Source: Microbacterium laevaniformans (GTDB taxonomy: Bacteria > Actinomycetota > Actinomycetes > Actinomycetales > Microbacteriaceae). Taken from it: a stretch of DNA of 64,000 nt. How positions within the stretch are numbered: the first letter of the stretch is position 1; the number at the start of each line of letters is the position of its first letter. The stretch lies in contig NZ_JAFBCE010000001.1 of the NCBI RefSeq assembly GCF_016907555.1, positions 744,001 to 808,000 on the forward strand, written 5' to 3'. Both the position numbers and the translations under genes were made by a program. The notes under the pieces were generated by a model, which saw only the letters and a list, made by a program, of their open reading frames with translations, was not told where the DNA came from and made no database searches. This document shows, one piece after another, positions 15,243-23,198 of this stretch.

Positions 15243-17195
15243 ATGAGAGTCGCGTTCGTCGCCGAGTCGTTCCTGCCTCATATGAACGGGGTCACCGGTT
15301 CGGTGCTGCAGTCGGTTCGCCATCTCACCGCGAGCGGGCACGAGGCCCTCGTCGTCGCCCCGGGCGCTCCGGGGGCGCGCTCTGACGCTCAGACTCGTCT
15401 GCTGCCCTCGATGCCGCTGCCGGGCTACCCACAGGTCCGCGTGGCGCTCGGGCGCACCGGAACCCTGGCCGGCATCCTGCGCGACTACCGTCCCGACGTC
15501 GTGCACCTCGCCTCGCCGTTCGTGCTGGGCTGGCGTGCCGTTGCAGCGGCGGCGAGCCTGGACCTGCCGACCGTGGCCGTCTACCAGACCGACGTCATCG
15601 CCTACGCCAGAAAGTACGGTCTGCCGCGGGCGACGGCCGTCACCGCGGCGCACGTCGCCCGCTTGCATGCGCGTGCGACTCTCACCCTCGCCCCGTCGTC
15701 GTCGGCGCTGGCGCAGCTGCACGAGCTCGGCGTCGATCGCACCCGCCTGTGGGGTCGCGGCGTCGACACCGAGCGTTTCCACCCCGACCGCCGCAGTGAC
15801 GCGTGGCGCCACTGGATCGCTCCCGGCGAGGTCATCGTCGGCTATGTCGGGCGCCTCGCCCCCGAGAAGCAGGTGGAGGATCTGGCCGCGATCGCCCGGA
15901 TGCCGGGCGTGCGGCTGGTCATCGTCGGCGACGGGCCCGCGCGTGCACGGCTGGAGCGCACGCTGCCGGGCGCGGTGTTCCTCGGCCACCTCTCGGGTCT
16001 GGAGCTCGCCCAGGCGATGGCCGGCTTCGACGTCTTCGTGCACCCGGGGGAGAGCGAGACGTTCGGTCAGACGATCCAGGAGGCGCACGCCAGCGGGGTT
16101 CCCGTGGTGGCCACCGGACGTGGCGGCCCCGTCGACCTGGTCCGCTCCAGCGTGGACGGCTGGCTCTACCGGCCCAGAGATCTCGGCGATCTGCGTGAGC
16201 GCGTGCGTGACCTCGTCGGAGACGTGACCAAGCGGCGCGCCTTCGGTACGGCGGCGCGCGCCGGCGTCGAAGGACGCACCTGGCCGGCACTCGTCGACGT
16301 GCTCCACGGCTACTACCTCGAGGCGCAGCAGCTGCATGCCGCCGACGCGGCGCGCACACCGGGGCCGCACCCGGCATCCCTCGCGCCCGCGCCCTCACCC
16401 CGGTCGTGGAGCCGCGTCGTGGCGCTCGGCGACTCGCTCACCGAGGGCCTGTGCGACACGTCACGGATGCCCGAAGGCCAGTACCGCGGTTGGGCCGACC
16501 GTCTGGCGACGCTCCTTGCACAGCGGTCGTCGTCGACGGTGCGCTACGCGAACCTCGCCGTCCGCAGCCGCCGAGTAGGGGATCTCCTCGAGGAGCAGCT
16601 GCCACGGGCTCTCGAGCTCGCGCCGGATCTGACCACCGTGCTGATCGGCGCGAACGACCTCGTGTCGCATCGCGCCGATCCCGACGCGCTCGCCGATCGC
16701 CTGGACGACGCCGTCGGCGCGCTGCGGGCCGCCGGCAGCGACGTGCTGCTCGTGACACCGTTTCTTCCCGCTCGTCGCGCATCGGGCCTTTTCGCGCGCC
16801 GGTTCGCCCGTTTCGCCGAGCGGCTGCGCGAGACGGCGTCGGCCCACGGGGCGTTCCTGCTCGACCTCGACAGCGATCCGGACGTCGGGGAACTCGAGAA
16901 GTGGGCGCACGACAAGGTGCACCTGAGCTCGCGGGGCCACCGTTTCGTCTCGTACCGCGCCGCGGAGGTGCTCGGGCTGCCCGATGTGGAAACGCTCGGG
17001 GCGCTCGATGCCGCCCTGCACGCGGAAGAGGACCGCCCGGTCTCCGGGACCTGGCTGCTGCGCGACGCTCTGCCCTGGGTCTGGCGGCGCCTGCGCGGAC
17101 GCACAGCGGGCGACGAGATCACCGCAAAGCACACCGACTACATCGAACTGCCGGCCGGAGGATCCACCGCGCGCACGCGCGCGGCGCAGCCATGA
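15243..17195 (+). CDS. GT4 glycosyltransferase fused to an SGNH/GDSL hydrolase
   Basis: The 650-residue protein joins two catalytic domains in one frame. Residues 1-360 form a GT-B glycosyltransferase family 4 enzyme similar to actinobacterial mannosyltransferases. It has an N-terminal FLPHMNGVTGSV loop, VGYVGRLAPEKQVEDL (199-215) and HPGESETFGQTIQEAHASG (267-285), the E-x7-E nucleotide-sugar region. After a Pro/Ala linker (about 361-388), residues 389-578 are an SGNH hydrolase with block I GDSLTEG (396-402), GAND (469-472) and the D-x-x-H dyad D557/H560. There is no stop or frame change at the junction. The pairing suggests transfer of a sugar plus removal or transfer of an acyl group on one glycolipid or polymer. 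The substrate is unknown. Confidence 0.88.
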   Translation: MRVAFVAESFLPHMNGVTGSVLQSVRHLTASGHEALVVAPGAPGARSDAQTRLLPSMPLPGYPQVRVALGRTGTLAGILRDYRPDVVHLASPFVLGWRAVAAAASLDLPTVAVYQTDVIAYARKYGLPRATAVTAAHVARLHARATLTLAPSSSALAQLHELGVDRTRLWGRGVDTERFHPDRRSDAWRHWIAPGEVIVGYVGRLAPEKQVEDLAAIARMPGVRLVIVGDGPARARLERTLPGAVFLGHLSGLELAQAMAGFDVFVHPGESETFGQTIQEAHASGVPVVATGRGGPVDLVRSSVDGWLYRPRDLGDLRERVRDLVGDVTKRRAFGTAARAGVEGRTWPALVDVLHGYYLEAQQLHAADAARTPGPHPASLAPAPSPRSWSRVVALGDSLTEGLCDTSRMPEGQYRGWADRLATLLAQRSSSTVRYANLAVRSRRVGDLLEEQLPRALELAPDLTTVLIGANDLVSHRADPDALADRLDDAVGALRAAGSDVLLVTPFLPARRASGLFARRFARFAERLRETASAHGAFLLDLDSDPDVGELEKWAHDKVHLSSRGHRFVSYRAAEVLGLPDVETLGALDAALHAEEDRPVSGTWLLRDALPWVWRRLRGRTAGDEITAKHTDYIELPAGGSTARTRAAQP

Positions 17196-17205
17196 GGAGC
17201 GAACG

Positions 17206-17379
17206 TCAGCCGCTCTTGCGTCGGAACTCCCGCTTCGTGACCGCGCCGTGGGTGCCGTGCACCGCGGAGTCGCCGTCGAGGTGGGCCTCTCCGGTGCGAC
17301 GCTGCGCGTTCTTCTTGTCGAGCGCCTCCTTGAACTTGCGCTTCATCTCCTCGGATGCCGTCGTGTCGTCGGTGCTCAT
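17206..17379 (-). CDS. DUF5302 domain-containing small protein
   Basis: This 57-residue protein reads MSTDDTTASEEMKRKFKEALDKK, then a polar stretch, and ends KREFRRKSG. It resembles DUF5302, a small highly charged actinobacterial family of unknown function. It has no membrane segment and is probably largely helical and disordered. The ATG at 17379 has TATGGT 7 nt upstream, so it appears leaderless. It is convergent with the GT4-SGNH gene (10 nt between stops) and divergent from pnp. Confidence 0.82.
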   Translation of the reverse strand: MSTDDTTASEEMKRKFKEALDKKNAQRRTGEAHLDGDSAVHGTHGAVTKREFRRKSG

Positions 17380-17386
17380 GGCATCA

Positions 17387-17392
17387 ACCATA
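17387..17392 (-). promoter_or_regulatory. -10 box TATGGT for the DUF5302 gene
   Basis: On the minus strand TATGGT is followed by a 7-nt spacer and the ATG at 17379. The pnp -10 lies only 21 bp away on the other strand. Confidence 0.5.
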
Positions 17393-17413
17393 CGCACGCC
17401 GAGGTGCGACTGA

Positions 17414-17665
17414 TAGGGTTGAGCAGGTTGCCGTGGATCTTCCGCGGCATCCGGAGCAGGCCGGCAGGAAGCTGGTCCCCTGTGGTGGGTTCCCGTTCGA
17501 CACGATCCGATGCGAACGGTGGCTTTCTACTGGTGGCCAGCGCTGATCGTCCCGGCGGCGCCGCACGCGGAGCCGCCGCGCGTCTGGATCTGCCTGTTCC
17601 TGCTCCTTCGCACGATCTCGTGCGCGAAACGCGCGCGCGAGTCTAAACAAAGAAGGAGAGACCTC
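17414..17665 (+). promoter_or_regulatory. pnp promoter and about 240-nt leader
   Basis: TGATAGGGT at 17411-17419 is an extended -10 (TAGGGT) without an evident -35. Transcription from about 17425 gives a leader of about 240 nt before the TTG start. The leader contains G/C-rich inverted repeats, for example GGCGGC near 17558 facing GCCGCC near 17573, and ends in AGAAGGAGAG. In other bacteria pnp leaders are the site of autoregulation by PNPase. That this applies here is inference. Confidence 0.5.
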
Positions 17666-19945
17666 TTGGAAGGTCCAGAAATCACCGCCGCCGAAGCCGT
17701 TCTCGACAACGGCCGATTCGGCACCCGCACGATCCGGTTCGAGACCGGACGACTGGCGCAGCAGGCACAGGGTGCCGTCGCCGCCTACCTCGACGAAGAG
17801 ACCATGCTGCTGTCGGCCACGAGCGCGGGCAAGCACCCGCGTGAGGGCTTCGACTTCTTCCCGCTGACCGTCGACGTCGAAGAGCGTTCGTACGCGGCCG
17901 GCAAGATCCCGGGATCGTTCTTCCGCCGCGAGGGCCGTCCCTCCACCGAGGCGATCCTCGTGTGCCGCCTCATCGACCGCCCGCTGCGCCCGTCGTTCGT
18001 CGACGGCCTGCGCAACGAGGTCCAGATCGTCGTCACCGTGCTGAGCATCGCCCCGGGCGAGTTCTACGACGCGCTGGCGATCAACGCGGCATCCCTGTCG
18101 ACGCAGATCTCCGGCCTGCCGTTCTCCGGCCCCATCGCCGGTGTCCGCCTCGCGCTCATCCCGGGCCACGGCGAGCACGCCGACCAGTGGGTCGCCTTCC
18201 CGACGGCCGCGCAGGTCGAGGAGGCCGTGTTCGACCTGATGGTCGCCGGTCGCGTCCTCGAGGACGGCGACGTCGCGATCATGATGGTCGAGGCCGAGGC
18301 GACCGAGAACAGCTGGAACCTCATCAAGGCCGGCGCGACCAAGCCCAGCGAGGAGATCGTCGCGCAGGGTCTGGAGGCCGCCAAGCCCTTCATCAAGGAG
18401 CTCGTCGCCGCGCAGAACGTCGTCGCGAACACCGCGGCCAAGGAGATCCAGCCCTACCCGGTCTTCCCGGCGTACGCGAAGGAGACCTACGACTTCGTCG
18501 CCGGTCGCGCCTACGATCGCCTCGTGCCGGTCTACCAGATCGCCGACAAGATCGAGCGCCAGAACGCCGACGACGCCGTCAAGGACGACGTCAAGGCGCA
18601 GCTCGTGGCCGCCGTCGAGGCGGGCGAGCTGCCCGAGAGCGCACTGGCCGAGTTCGGCGGCGCCTACAAGTCGGTCACCAAGCTCATCGTGCGCAGCCGC
18701 ATTCTCACCGAGGGTGTGCGCATCGACGGCCGTGGCCTGGCGGACATCCGTCCGCTGGATGCCGAGGTCCAGGTCATCCCGCGCGTGCACGGCTCCGCGA
18801 TCTTCCAGCGCGGCGAGACCCAGATCCTGGGTGTCACCACGCTGAACATGCTGAAGATGGAGCAGCAGATCGACTCGCTGTCGCCCACGACGAGCAAGCG
18901 GTACATGCACCACTACAACTTCCCGCCGTACTCGACCGGTGAGACCGGCCGCGTGGGCTCGCCCAAGCGTCGTGAGATCGGGCACGGCTTCCTCGCCGAG
19001 CGCGCCCTCGTGCCGGTGCTGCCCAGCCGCGAGGAGTTCCCCTACGCGATCCGTCAGGTCTCCGAGGCTCTCGGCTCCAACGGCTCGACGTCGATGGGCT
19101 CGGTCTGCGCCTCGACGCTGTCGCTGCTCAACGCGGGTGTGCCGCTGCGCGCCCCCGTGGCCGGCATCGCGATGGGCCTCGTCTCCGACCAGGTCGACGG
19201 CCAGACCCGCTATGCGGCGCTGACCGACATCCTCGGCGCCGAGGATGCCCTCGGCGACATGGACTTCAAGGTCGCAGGCACGAGCGAGTTCGTCACGGCG
19301 ATCCAGCTCGACACGAAGCTCGACGGCATCCCGTCGTCGGTGCTCACGGCCGCGCTGACGCAGGCCAAGGACGCGCGCATGACGATCCTGAACGTCCTCA
19401 ACGCCGCCATCGACGGACCGGACGAGATGGCGCCGACCGCGCCGCGCGTCATCAGCGTGCAGATCCCCGTCGACAAGATCGGTGAGCTGATCGGCCCGAA
19501 GGGCAAGACGATCAACGCGATCCAGGACGAGACCGGCGCGCAGATCTCCATCGAGGAGGACGGCACCGTCTACATCGGCGCGACCGATGGCCCGTCGGCG
19601 GAGGCCGCGCGCGCTCAGGTCAACGCGATCGCCAACCCCACCAACCCGGAGGTGGGCGAGCAGTTCCTCGGAACCGTCGTCAAGCTCGCGGCGTTCGGTG
19701 CCTTCATCTCGCTGCTGCCCGGCAAGGACGGCCTGCTGCACATCAGTGAGGTGCGCAAGCTCGCCGGTGGCAAGCGCGTCGAGAACGTCGAAGACGTGCT
19801 CGGCGTCGGCCAGAAGCTGCTCGTCAAGATCACCAAGATCGACGACCGCGGCAAGCTTTCGCTCGAGCCGGTGCTCGAAGAGGCCGCCGACCAGGAAGGC
19901 CGTGCGGCGGCCAGCGAAGGCCCGGAGGCCCCCGCCGAAGGCTGA
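17666..19945 (+). CDS. pnp: Polyribonucleotide nucleotidyltransferase (PNPase)
   Basis: The 759-residue product has the whole PNPase architecture, which degrades RNA 3' to 5' by phosphorolysis. The first RNase PH domain contains [20 protein letters not shown] and [25 protein letters not shown]. An all-alpha linker follows, then the second RNase PH domain with [12 protein letters not shown], the [23 protein letters not shown] substrate region and [23 protein letters not shown], which carries catalytic acidic residues. The KH domain reads [23 protein letters not shown] and the S1 domain begins [28 protein letters not shown]. The TTG at 17666 is supported by AGAAGGAG 8-15 nt upstream. A strong hairpin terminator follows the gene. 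Confidence 0.98.
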   Translation: MEGPEITAAEAVLDNGRFGTRTIRFETGRLAQQAQGAVAAYLDEETMLLSATSAGKHPREGFDFFPLTVDVEERSYAAGKIPGSFFRREGRPSTEAILVCRLIDRPLRPSFVDGLRNEVQIVVTVLSIAPGEFYDALAINAASLSTQISGLPFSGPIAGVRLALIPGHGEHADQWVAFPTAAQVEEAVFDLMVAGRVLEDGDVAIMMVEAEATENSWNLIKAGATKPSEEIVAQGLEAAKPFIKELVAAQNVVANTAAKEIQPYPVFPAYAKETYDFVAGRAYDRLVPVYQIADKIERQNADDAVKDDVKAQLVAAVEAGELPESALAEFGGAYKSVTKLIVRSRILTEGVRIDGRGLADIRPLDAEVQVIPRVHGSAIFQRGETQILGVTTLNMLKMEQQIDSLSPTTSKRYMHHYNFPPYSTGETGRVGSPKRREIGHGFLAERALVPVLPSREEFPYAIRQVSEALGSNGSTSMGSVCASTLSLLNAGVPLRAPVAGIAMGLVSDQVDGQTRYAALTDILGAEDALGDMDFKVAGTSEFVTAIQLDTKLDGIPSSVLTAALTQAKDARMTILNVLNAAIDGPDEMAPTAPRVISVQIPVDKIGELIGPKGKTINAIQDETGAQISIEEDGTVYIGATDGPSAEAARAQVNAIANPTNPEVGEQFLGTVVKLAAFGAFISLLPGKDGLLHISEVRKLAGGKRVENVEDVLGVGQKLLVKITKIDDRGKLSLEPVLEEAADQEGRAAASEGPEAPAEG

Positions 19946-20005
19946 GTTCTTCGTCGCCCGGCGCTGAGGGATGCACCCTGAGCGTGCCGCGGCGGCGACC
20001 CGGAC

Positions 20006-20048
20006 ACGGATGCCCGCTTCCTCCCGTCTCGGAGGGGCGGGCATCCGT
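20006..20048 (+). terminator. pnp terminator hairpin
   Basis: ACGGATGCCCGC (20006-20017) pairs with GCGGGCATCCGT (20037-20048), and an inner CCTCC/GGAGG pair lengthens the stem. TCGTTCATTC follows. Confidence 0.8.
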
Positions 20049-20252
20049 TCGTTCATCCGGTGTCCGCCGGATGGGGGACACCGCCCCCGCACACAGCGAC
20101 GCCGTGACGCAAGCGTTATGGAATGTTTACCGTTCGTTGGGCTCAATGCGCGGACCGTACCCGCGTCTGCCCTACCCTCGGAACTACGCATCGGGGGGTG
20201 GGTAGACAAGAAGAGCGACACCGCATCCGCGGTTCGTGAAGGGGGTGAACGG
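20049..20252 (+). other. Promoter-bearing gap upstream of the AKR gene
   Basis: This 204-bp gap has no convincing gene. It holds an unusually A/T-rich patch for this genome (GTTATGGAATGTTTACCG, 20115-20132) and, nearer the gene, GGAACT separated by 16 nt from GTAGAC. Either could be a promoter, and I cannot decide between them. The leader ends in a GAAGGGGGTGAACGG ribosome-binding region. Confidence 0.35.
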
Positions 20253-21275
20253 ATGGGTTACTTCGGTATCGGCGCGACACCGACGGCCGTCAGAACCGCG
20301 CCGCCCGCGCATCCCTCCGCTCCCATTCCCGTTCAGGGGGCACCCGTGGGAGCCGGCATCCGCGTTCCGCTCGGCGAGTCCGGGCTTGAGGTCTTTCCGT
20401 TCCTCCTCGGTGCCGCCGAGTTCGGCTGGCATGTCGATCTCACCGCCGCGCACGCGATTCTCGACGCGTACCACGCGCGTGGTGGCAACGCGGTGCACAC
20501 GTCCGACGGATATGCGGCGGGGCGCAGCGAGCACATCGTCGGGCAGTGGCTGCAGCGCCGCGGCATCCGCGACGACATCGTCGTCGCCGTTCGTGTCGGA
20601 GCCAACCCCGACCACCCCGGGCTCGGACCGGTGAACCTCATCCGCGCGGTCGAGGCGTCGCTGACGCGCCTGCACACGGACCGGATCGACCTGCTCTACC
20701 TCGACGCGCTGTCGGATGACGCGACAACCCTCGAAGACACCCTGGCGACGGTGGAATGGCTGATCGAGTCGGGAAAGGTGCGCGCCGTGGGAGCCTACGG
20801 CCACACGGCCGCCCAGCTGGTCGAAGCCCGGATTCTCGCATCGGCGGGTTACCCCCGCCTCACGGTGCTGGACGTCCCGTACAACATCCTTCGGCAGTCC
20901 GAGTTCGATGGCGATCTGCGTCTCGTGGCCAGCGCGCAGGGTATCGCCGTGACGCCCTCGCAGGCGCTCGAGCACGGCTATCTCGCCGGGGTGCACCGCG
21001 ACCGTGCGCAGGTCGCGTATTCGGTACGCGGCATCCAATTGGCTGCGGCCATGAACCGGCGCGGATCGCGTACGCTGCGTGCGCTGGACCGGATCGGTGA
21101 CGAACTGTCGGTGCCGCCGTCCGCCGTCGCCATCGCTTGGCTGCTGGCGCAGCGCGCGGTGGTCGCCCCCATCGTGAACGTCTTTGCCGTGGCCCACGTC
21201 GAAGAACTCGTGCAGGGTGTGGGCGCGCGGCTCAGTCGCTCCCACCTGGGCGAGATCTCGCGCGCCACGCAGTAG
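20253..21275 (+). CDS. Aldo/keto reductase homologue with degenerate active site
   Basis: The 340-residue protein has the AKR (beta/alpha)8 barrel outline: IRVPLGESGLEVFPFLLG at the N-terminus, SDGYAAGRSEHIVGQWL, a central LHTDRIDLLYLDAL strand, GKVRAVGAYGHTAAQLVEA and the C-terminal SAVAIAWLLAQRAVVAPI. The catalytic tetrad of the family (Asp, Tyr, Lys, His) aligns by motif to H82, Y87, R114 and D151, so only the tyrosine remains. It may bind nucleotide or act as a regulatory pseudoenzyme. The first 35 residues are an unusual Pro/Ala-rich extension. The ATG at 20253 follows a purine-rich ribosome binding site. The gene follows pnp but is separated by a terminator. Confidence 0.82.
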   Translation: MGYFGIGATPTAVRTAPPAHPSAPIPVQGAPVGAGIRVPLGESGLEVFPFLLGAAEFGWHVDLTAAHAILDAYHARGGNAVHTSDGYAAGRSEHIVGQWLQRRGIRDDIVVAVRVGANPDHPGLGPVNLIRAVEASLTRLHTDRIDLLYLDALSDDATTLEDTLATVEWLIESGKVRAVGAYGHTAAQLVEARILASAGYPRLTVLDVPYNILRQSEFDGDLRLVASAQGIAVTPSQALEHGYLAGVHRDRAQVAYSVRGIQLAAAMNRRGSRTLRALDRIGDELSVPPSAVAIAWLLAQRAVVAPIVNVFAVAHVEELVQGVGARLSRSHLGEISRATQ

Positions 21276-21369
21276 AGGCGGCGCGGCCTCCCGTGTCAAG
21301 ACCCGGGTCGACGTCGACCGCCTGACGTAGGCTGGGAGCTGCCCCACCCCCAGGCGAGACGAGTATGAC

Positions 21370-21969
21370 GTGACGCATTACCTGTACCTCGTGCGACACG
21401 GAGAACATCTCGACGCGGAGCACGGTCTGGAAGACGGGCCGCTGTCGCCGCGGGGGAGACGCCAGGCGGAGCTTCTCGCCGACCGCCTCTCCGGCGTGCC
21501 GTTGGATGCTGTGTGGCACTCGCCCCTGGAGCGCGCGGCCGAGACGGCTCGCGCCGTGTCGGGCCGCCTTCCCTCGGTGACCCCGAAGCCGTCCGCACTG
21601 CTGTTCGACTGCATCCCCACCGGGATGCTGCCCGAGACGCCGTCGATCTACGAGCCGTTCTTCGGGTCCTACACCGAGGCGGAGGTCGAGGCCGGGCGGG
21701 CGCAGATGGGGGACGCGGTCGCGGAGTTCCTCGTGCGAAAGCCCGCGGCCCACGAGCTGCTCATCACCCACAACGCGGTGATCGCCTGGTTCGTCCGCGA
21801 GGTGCTCGACGCGCCCGATTGGCGCTGGATGACCATCAACCAGGCCCATTGCGGGCTGACGGTGCTCGCGCAGCGCAAGGGACGACCCTGGGCTCTCGTG
21901 ACCCACAACGACCTCGCCCATCTGCCGATGGAGCTGCGTACGGGCCTGCCCGAGGTTCCTCCGGTCTGA
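21370..21969 (+). CDS. Histidine phosphatase family protein
   Basis: The 199-residue protein is a branch-1 histidine phosphatase. The phosphate pocket is LVRHGEHLDAEHG near residues 7-19, with catalytic His in R-H-G, followed by GPLSPRGRRQAELLADRLSGVPLDAVWHSPLERAAETA. The second pocket histidine is in LLITHNAVIAWFVREVL. Substrates in the family range from phosphoglycerate to phosphoproteins, so no specific reaction is assigned. The GTG at 21370 begins the protein right at the first beta strand. It ends upstream of a long intergenic inverted repeat. Confidence 0.9.
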   Translation: MTHYLYLVRHGEHLDAEHGLEDGPLSPRGRRQAELLADRLSGVPLDAVWHSPLERAAETARAVSGRLPSVTPKPSALLFDCIPTGMLPETPSIYEPFFGSYTEAEVEAGRAQMGDAVAEFLVRKPAAHELLITHNAVIAWFVREVLDAPDWRWMTINQAHCGLTVLAQRKGRPWALVTHNDLAHLPMELRTGLPEVPPV

Positions 21970-22037
21970 GCGAACGCGGCATGAGCGGCGACCGCTTCAG
22001 GGGCCCGGCATCCGCCGCTGCGCGATCGGTCGTCCGC

Positions 22038-22133
22038 GTTCACAACTCCGGAGATTCTCGCCGGGCCGTCGGGACGCCTGCGCCCCCGCGCGGAAACCCG
22101 GGCGCGAGTCGACGAAACTCCGGAGTTGTGAAC
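22038..22133. repeat. REP-like intergenic inverted repeat element
   Basis: GTTCACAACTCCGGAG (22038-22053) is repeated in exact inverted orientation at 22118-22133, enclosing 64 nt. Each arm contains the smaller palindrome CTCCGGAG. The element fills the 179-bp space between two convergent genes and is clearly distinct from the short terminator hairpins elsewhere. Its size, position and nested palindromes resemble REP/BIME-type repeats, but only one copy is present in this window. Confidence 0.6.
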
Positions 22134-22148
22134 ACGCCGCGTGGCTGA

Positions 22149-22631
22149 TCAGTCGCTGCGTGCGAGGATCCGCGTGGCGATGCGGCGGATCTCCGCGACG
22201 AGCGGCGCCAGCTCCCCGTCGACCTCGGCGATGTCGTCGTACTCGTCGTCGAGCACCGCCAGCAGATCGATCGCCTGGTCGCCGGAGTCGTGATGGTACC
22301 GGGAGTGTGCCCACCGTGTGAGTTCACGCGGGCTCAGCTGATCACAGAGAACGAGGCGGCACAGCCGACGCGTGACGACCGGGTCGAGGTCCGCGTGAAC
22401 GGCCTCGGCGATGCCCGCGTCAATCGCTGCCCGGTCGATCAACGTGTCGACGTCGAACCGGCTTGCGGCTTCATCGATCAGCGCCAGCTGCACCAGGTCG
22501 TCGCCGCCTTTGCCGGCGATCAGCGCCGCCGTTGCCGCGTCGGCGAGCAGTGTTCGTGCGCGGGGCAGATCGGCGCGCCACCAGGCCATGGCCTCCACGA
22601 GTTCGGTGACGTCGTGTTCCCCAGCGGGCAT
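22149..22631 (-). CDS. Hypothetical protein, helical, unknown function
   Basis: I do not recognise this 160-residue protein. It appears entirely helical and acidic, with MAWWRADLPRARTLLADAATAALIAG near the N-terminus, two TRRLCRLVLCDQLSPRELTRWAHSRYHHDSG-type segments in the middle, and a C-terminal LDDEYDDIAEVDGELAPLV helix. No signal peptide, membrane helix or metal-binding pattern is seen. The ATG at 22631 is supported by GGAAGGA 6-12 nt upstream. It follows the GNAT gene on the same strand after 52 nt, so the two may form an operon. Confidence 0.75.
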   Translation of the reverse strand: MPAGEHDVTELVEAMAWWRADLPRARTLLADAATAALIAGKGGDDLVQLALIDEAASRFDVDTLIDRAAIDAGIAEAVHADLDPVVTRRLCRLVLCDQLSPRELTRWAHSRYHHDSGDQAIDLLAVLDDEYDDIAEVDGELAPLVAEIRRIATRILARSD

Positions 22632-22683
22632 GTCGACATCCTTCCACGCGCCTCGGCCGGTCAGTCGATGCAGCCGCCCGAGC

Positions 22684-23154
22684 TCAGAGCACCTTGCCGT
22701 ACCAGCGCGTCGCGTTCGGGTTGTCGTTGTAGGGCTCGATGGCGGTGAAACCGGCCCGTGCGTAGAGCGCGCCGGCGGCCTCCAGCGTGTGGTGGGTGTC
22801 GAGCACGAGCTCTGCCGCGCCGAACGCGCGGGCCCGCTCCTCGAGCGCGTCCAGCAGCAGCCGACCCCAGCCGCGACCGCGGGTGCGCGGCTGCAGGTAC
22901 AGATGCTTGACCTCGTACCGCACGCCCGCCGGTCCGTCCTCGACCCTGCGGATGCCGCCGCACCCGGCATCCGCCCCGTCATCGTCGACGAGCACGAGAA
23001 AGACGCCTGCCGGCGGCGTGAAGACGGATGCCGCGGGGAAGACCGGACGGTACGCCTGCCCCTGAGGGAACGCGTCGGCGCGCATCCGGAAGTACTCCTC
23101 CAGGACGGCACGTGCGCGCGGGTCGTCGGCGGCGAGGGCGTGGAGCAGCACCAT
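22684..23154 (-). CDS. GNAT family N-acetyltransferase
   Basis: The 156-residue protein shows the GNAT fold. The acetyl-CoA binding motif A is VKHLYLQPRTRGRGWGRLLLDALEERA (R/Q-x-x-G-x-G/A form) near residues 82-108, and the C-terminal LYARAGFTAIEPYNDNPNATRWYGKVL is the usual last strand and helix. The final segment resembles acetyltransferases of small molecules, but the acceptor is not identifiable. The ATG at 23154 has TACGCT 6 nt upstream. Its start codon is only 44 bp from that of the divergent dapB. Confidence 0.88.
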   Translation of the reverse strand: MVLLHALAADDPRARAVLEEYFRMRADAFPQGQAYRPVFPAASVFTPPAGVFLVLVDDDGADAGCGGIRRVEDGPAGVRYEVKHLYLQPRTRGRGWGRLLLDALEERARAFGAAELVLDTHHTLEAAGALYARAGFTAIEPYNDNPNATRWYGKVL

Positions 23155-23160
23155 CCCTCG

Positions 23161-23192
23161 AGCGTAACCGTGTCGGTCGCACGGCCTAGGCT
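23161..23192. promoter_or_regulatory. Back-to-back leaderless promoters for GNAT and dapB
   Basis: TACGCT on the minus strand (23161-23166) ends 6 nt before the GNAT ATG. TAGGCT on the plus strand (23187-23192) ends 6 nt before the dapB ATG. The boxes are 20 bp apart, so the -35 region of each falls on or near the -10 of the other and RNA polymerase probably cannot occupy both. Confidence 0.6.
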
Positions 23193-23198
23193 GGAACC

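Noticed and set aside
14489..15244. Longer DedA-family protein starting at 15244
   Set aside because: The added 51 residues are Arg-rich, unlike any DedA N-terminus, and cover the divergent glycosyltransferase start and its promoter.
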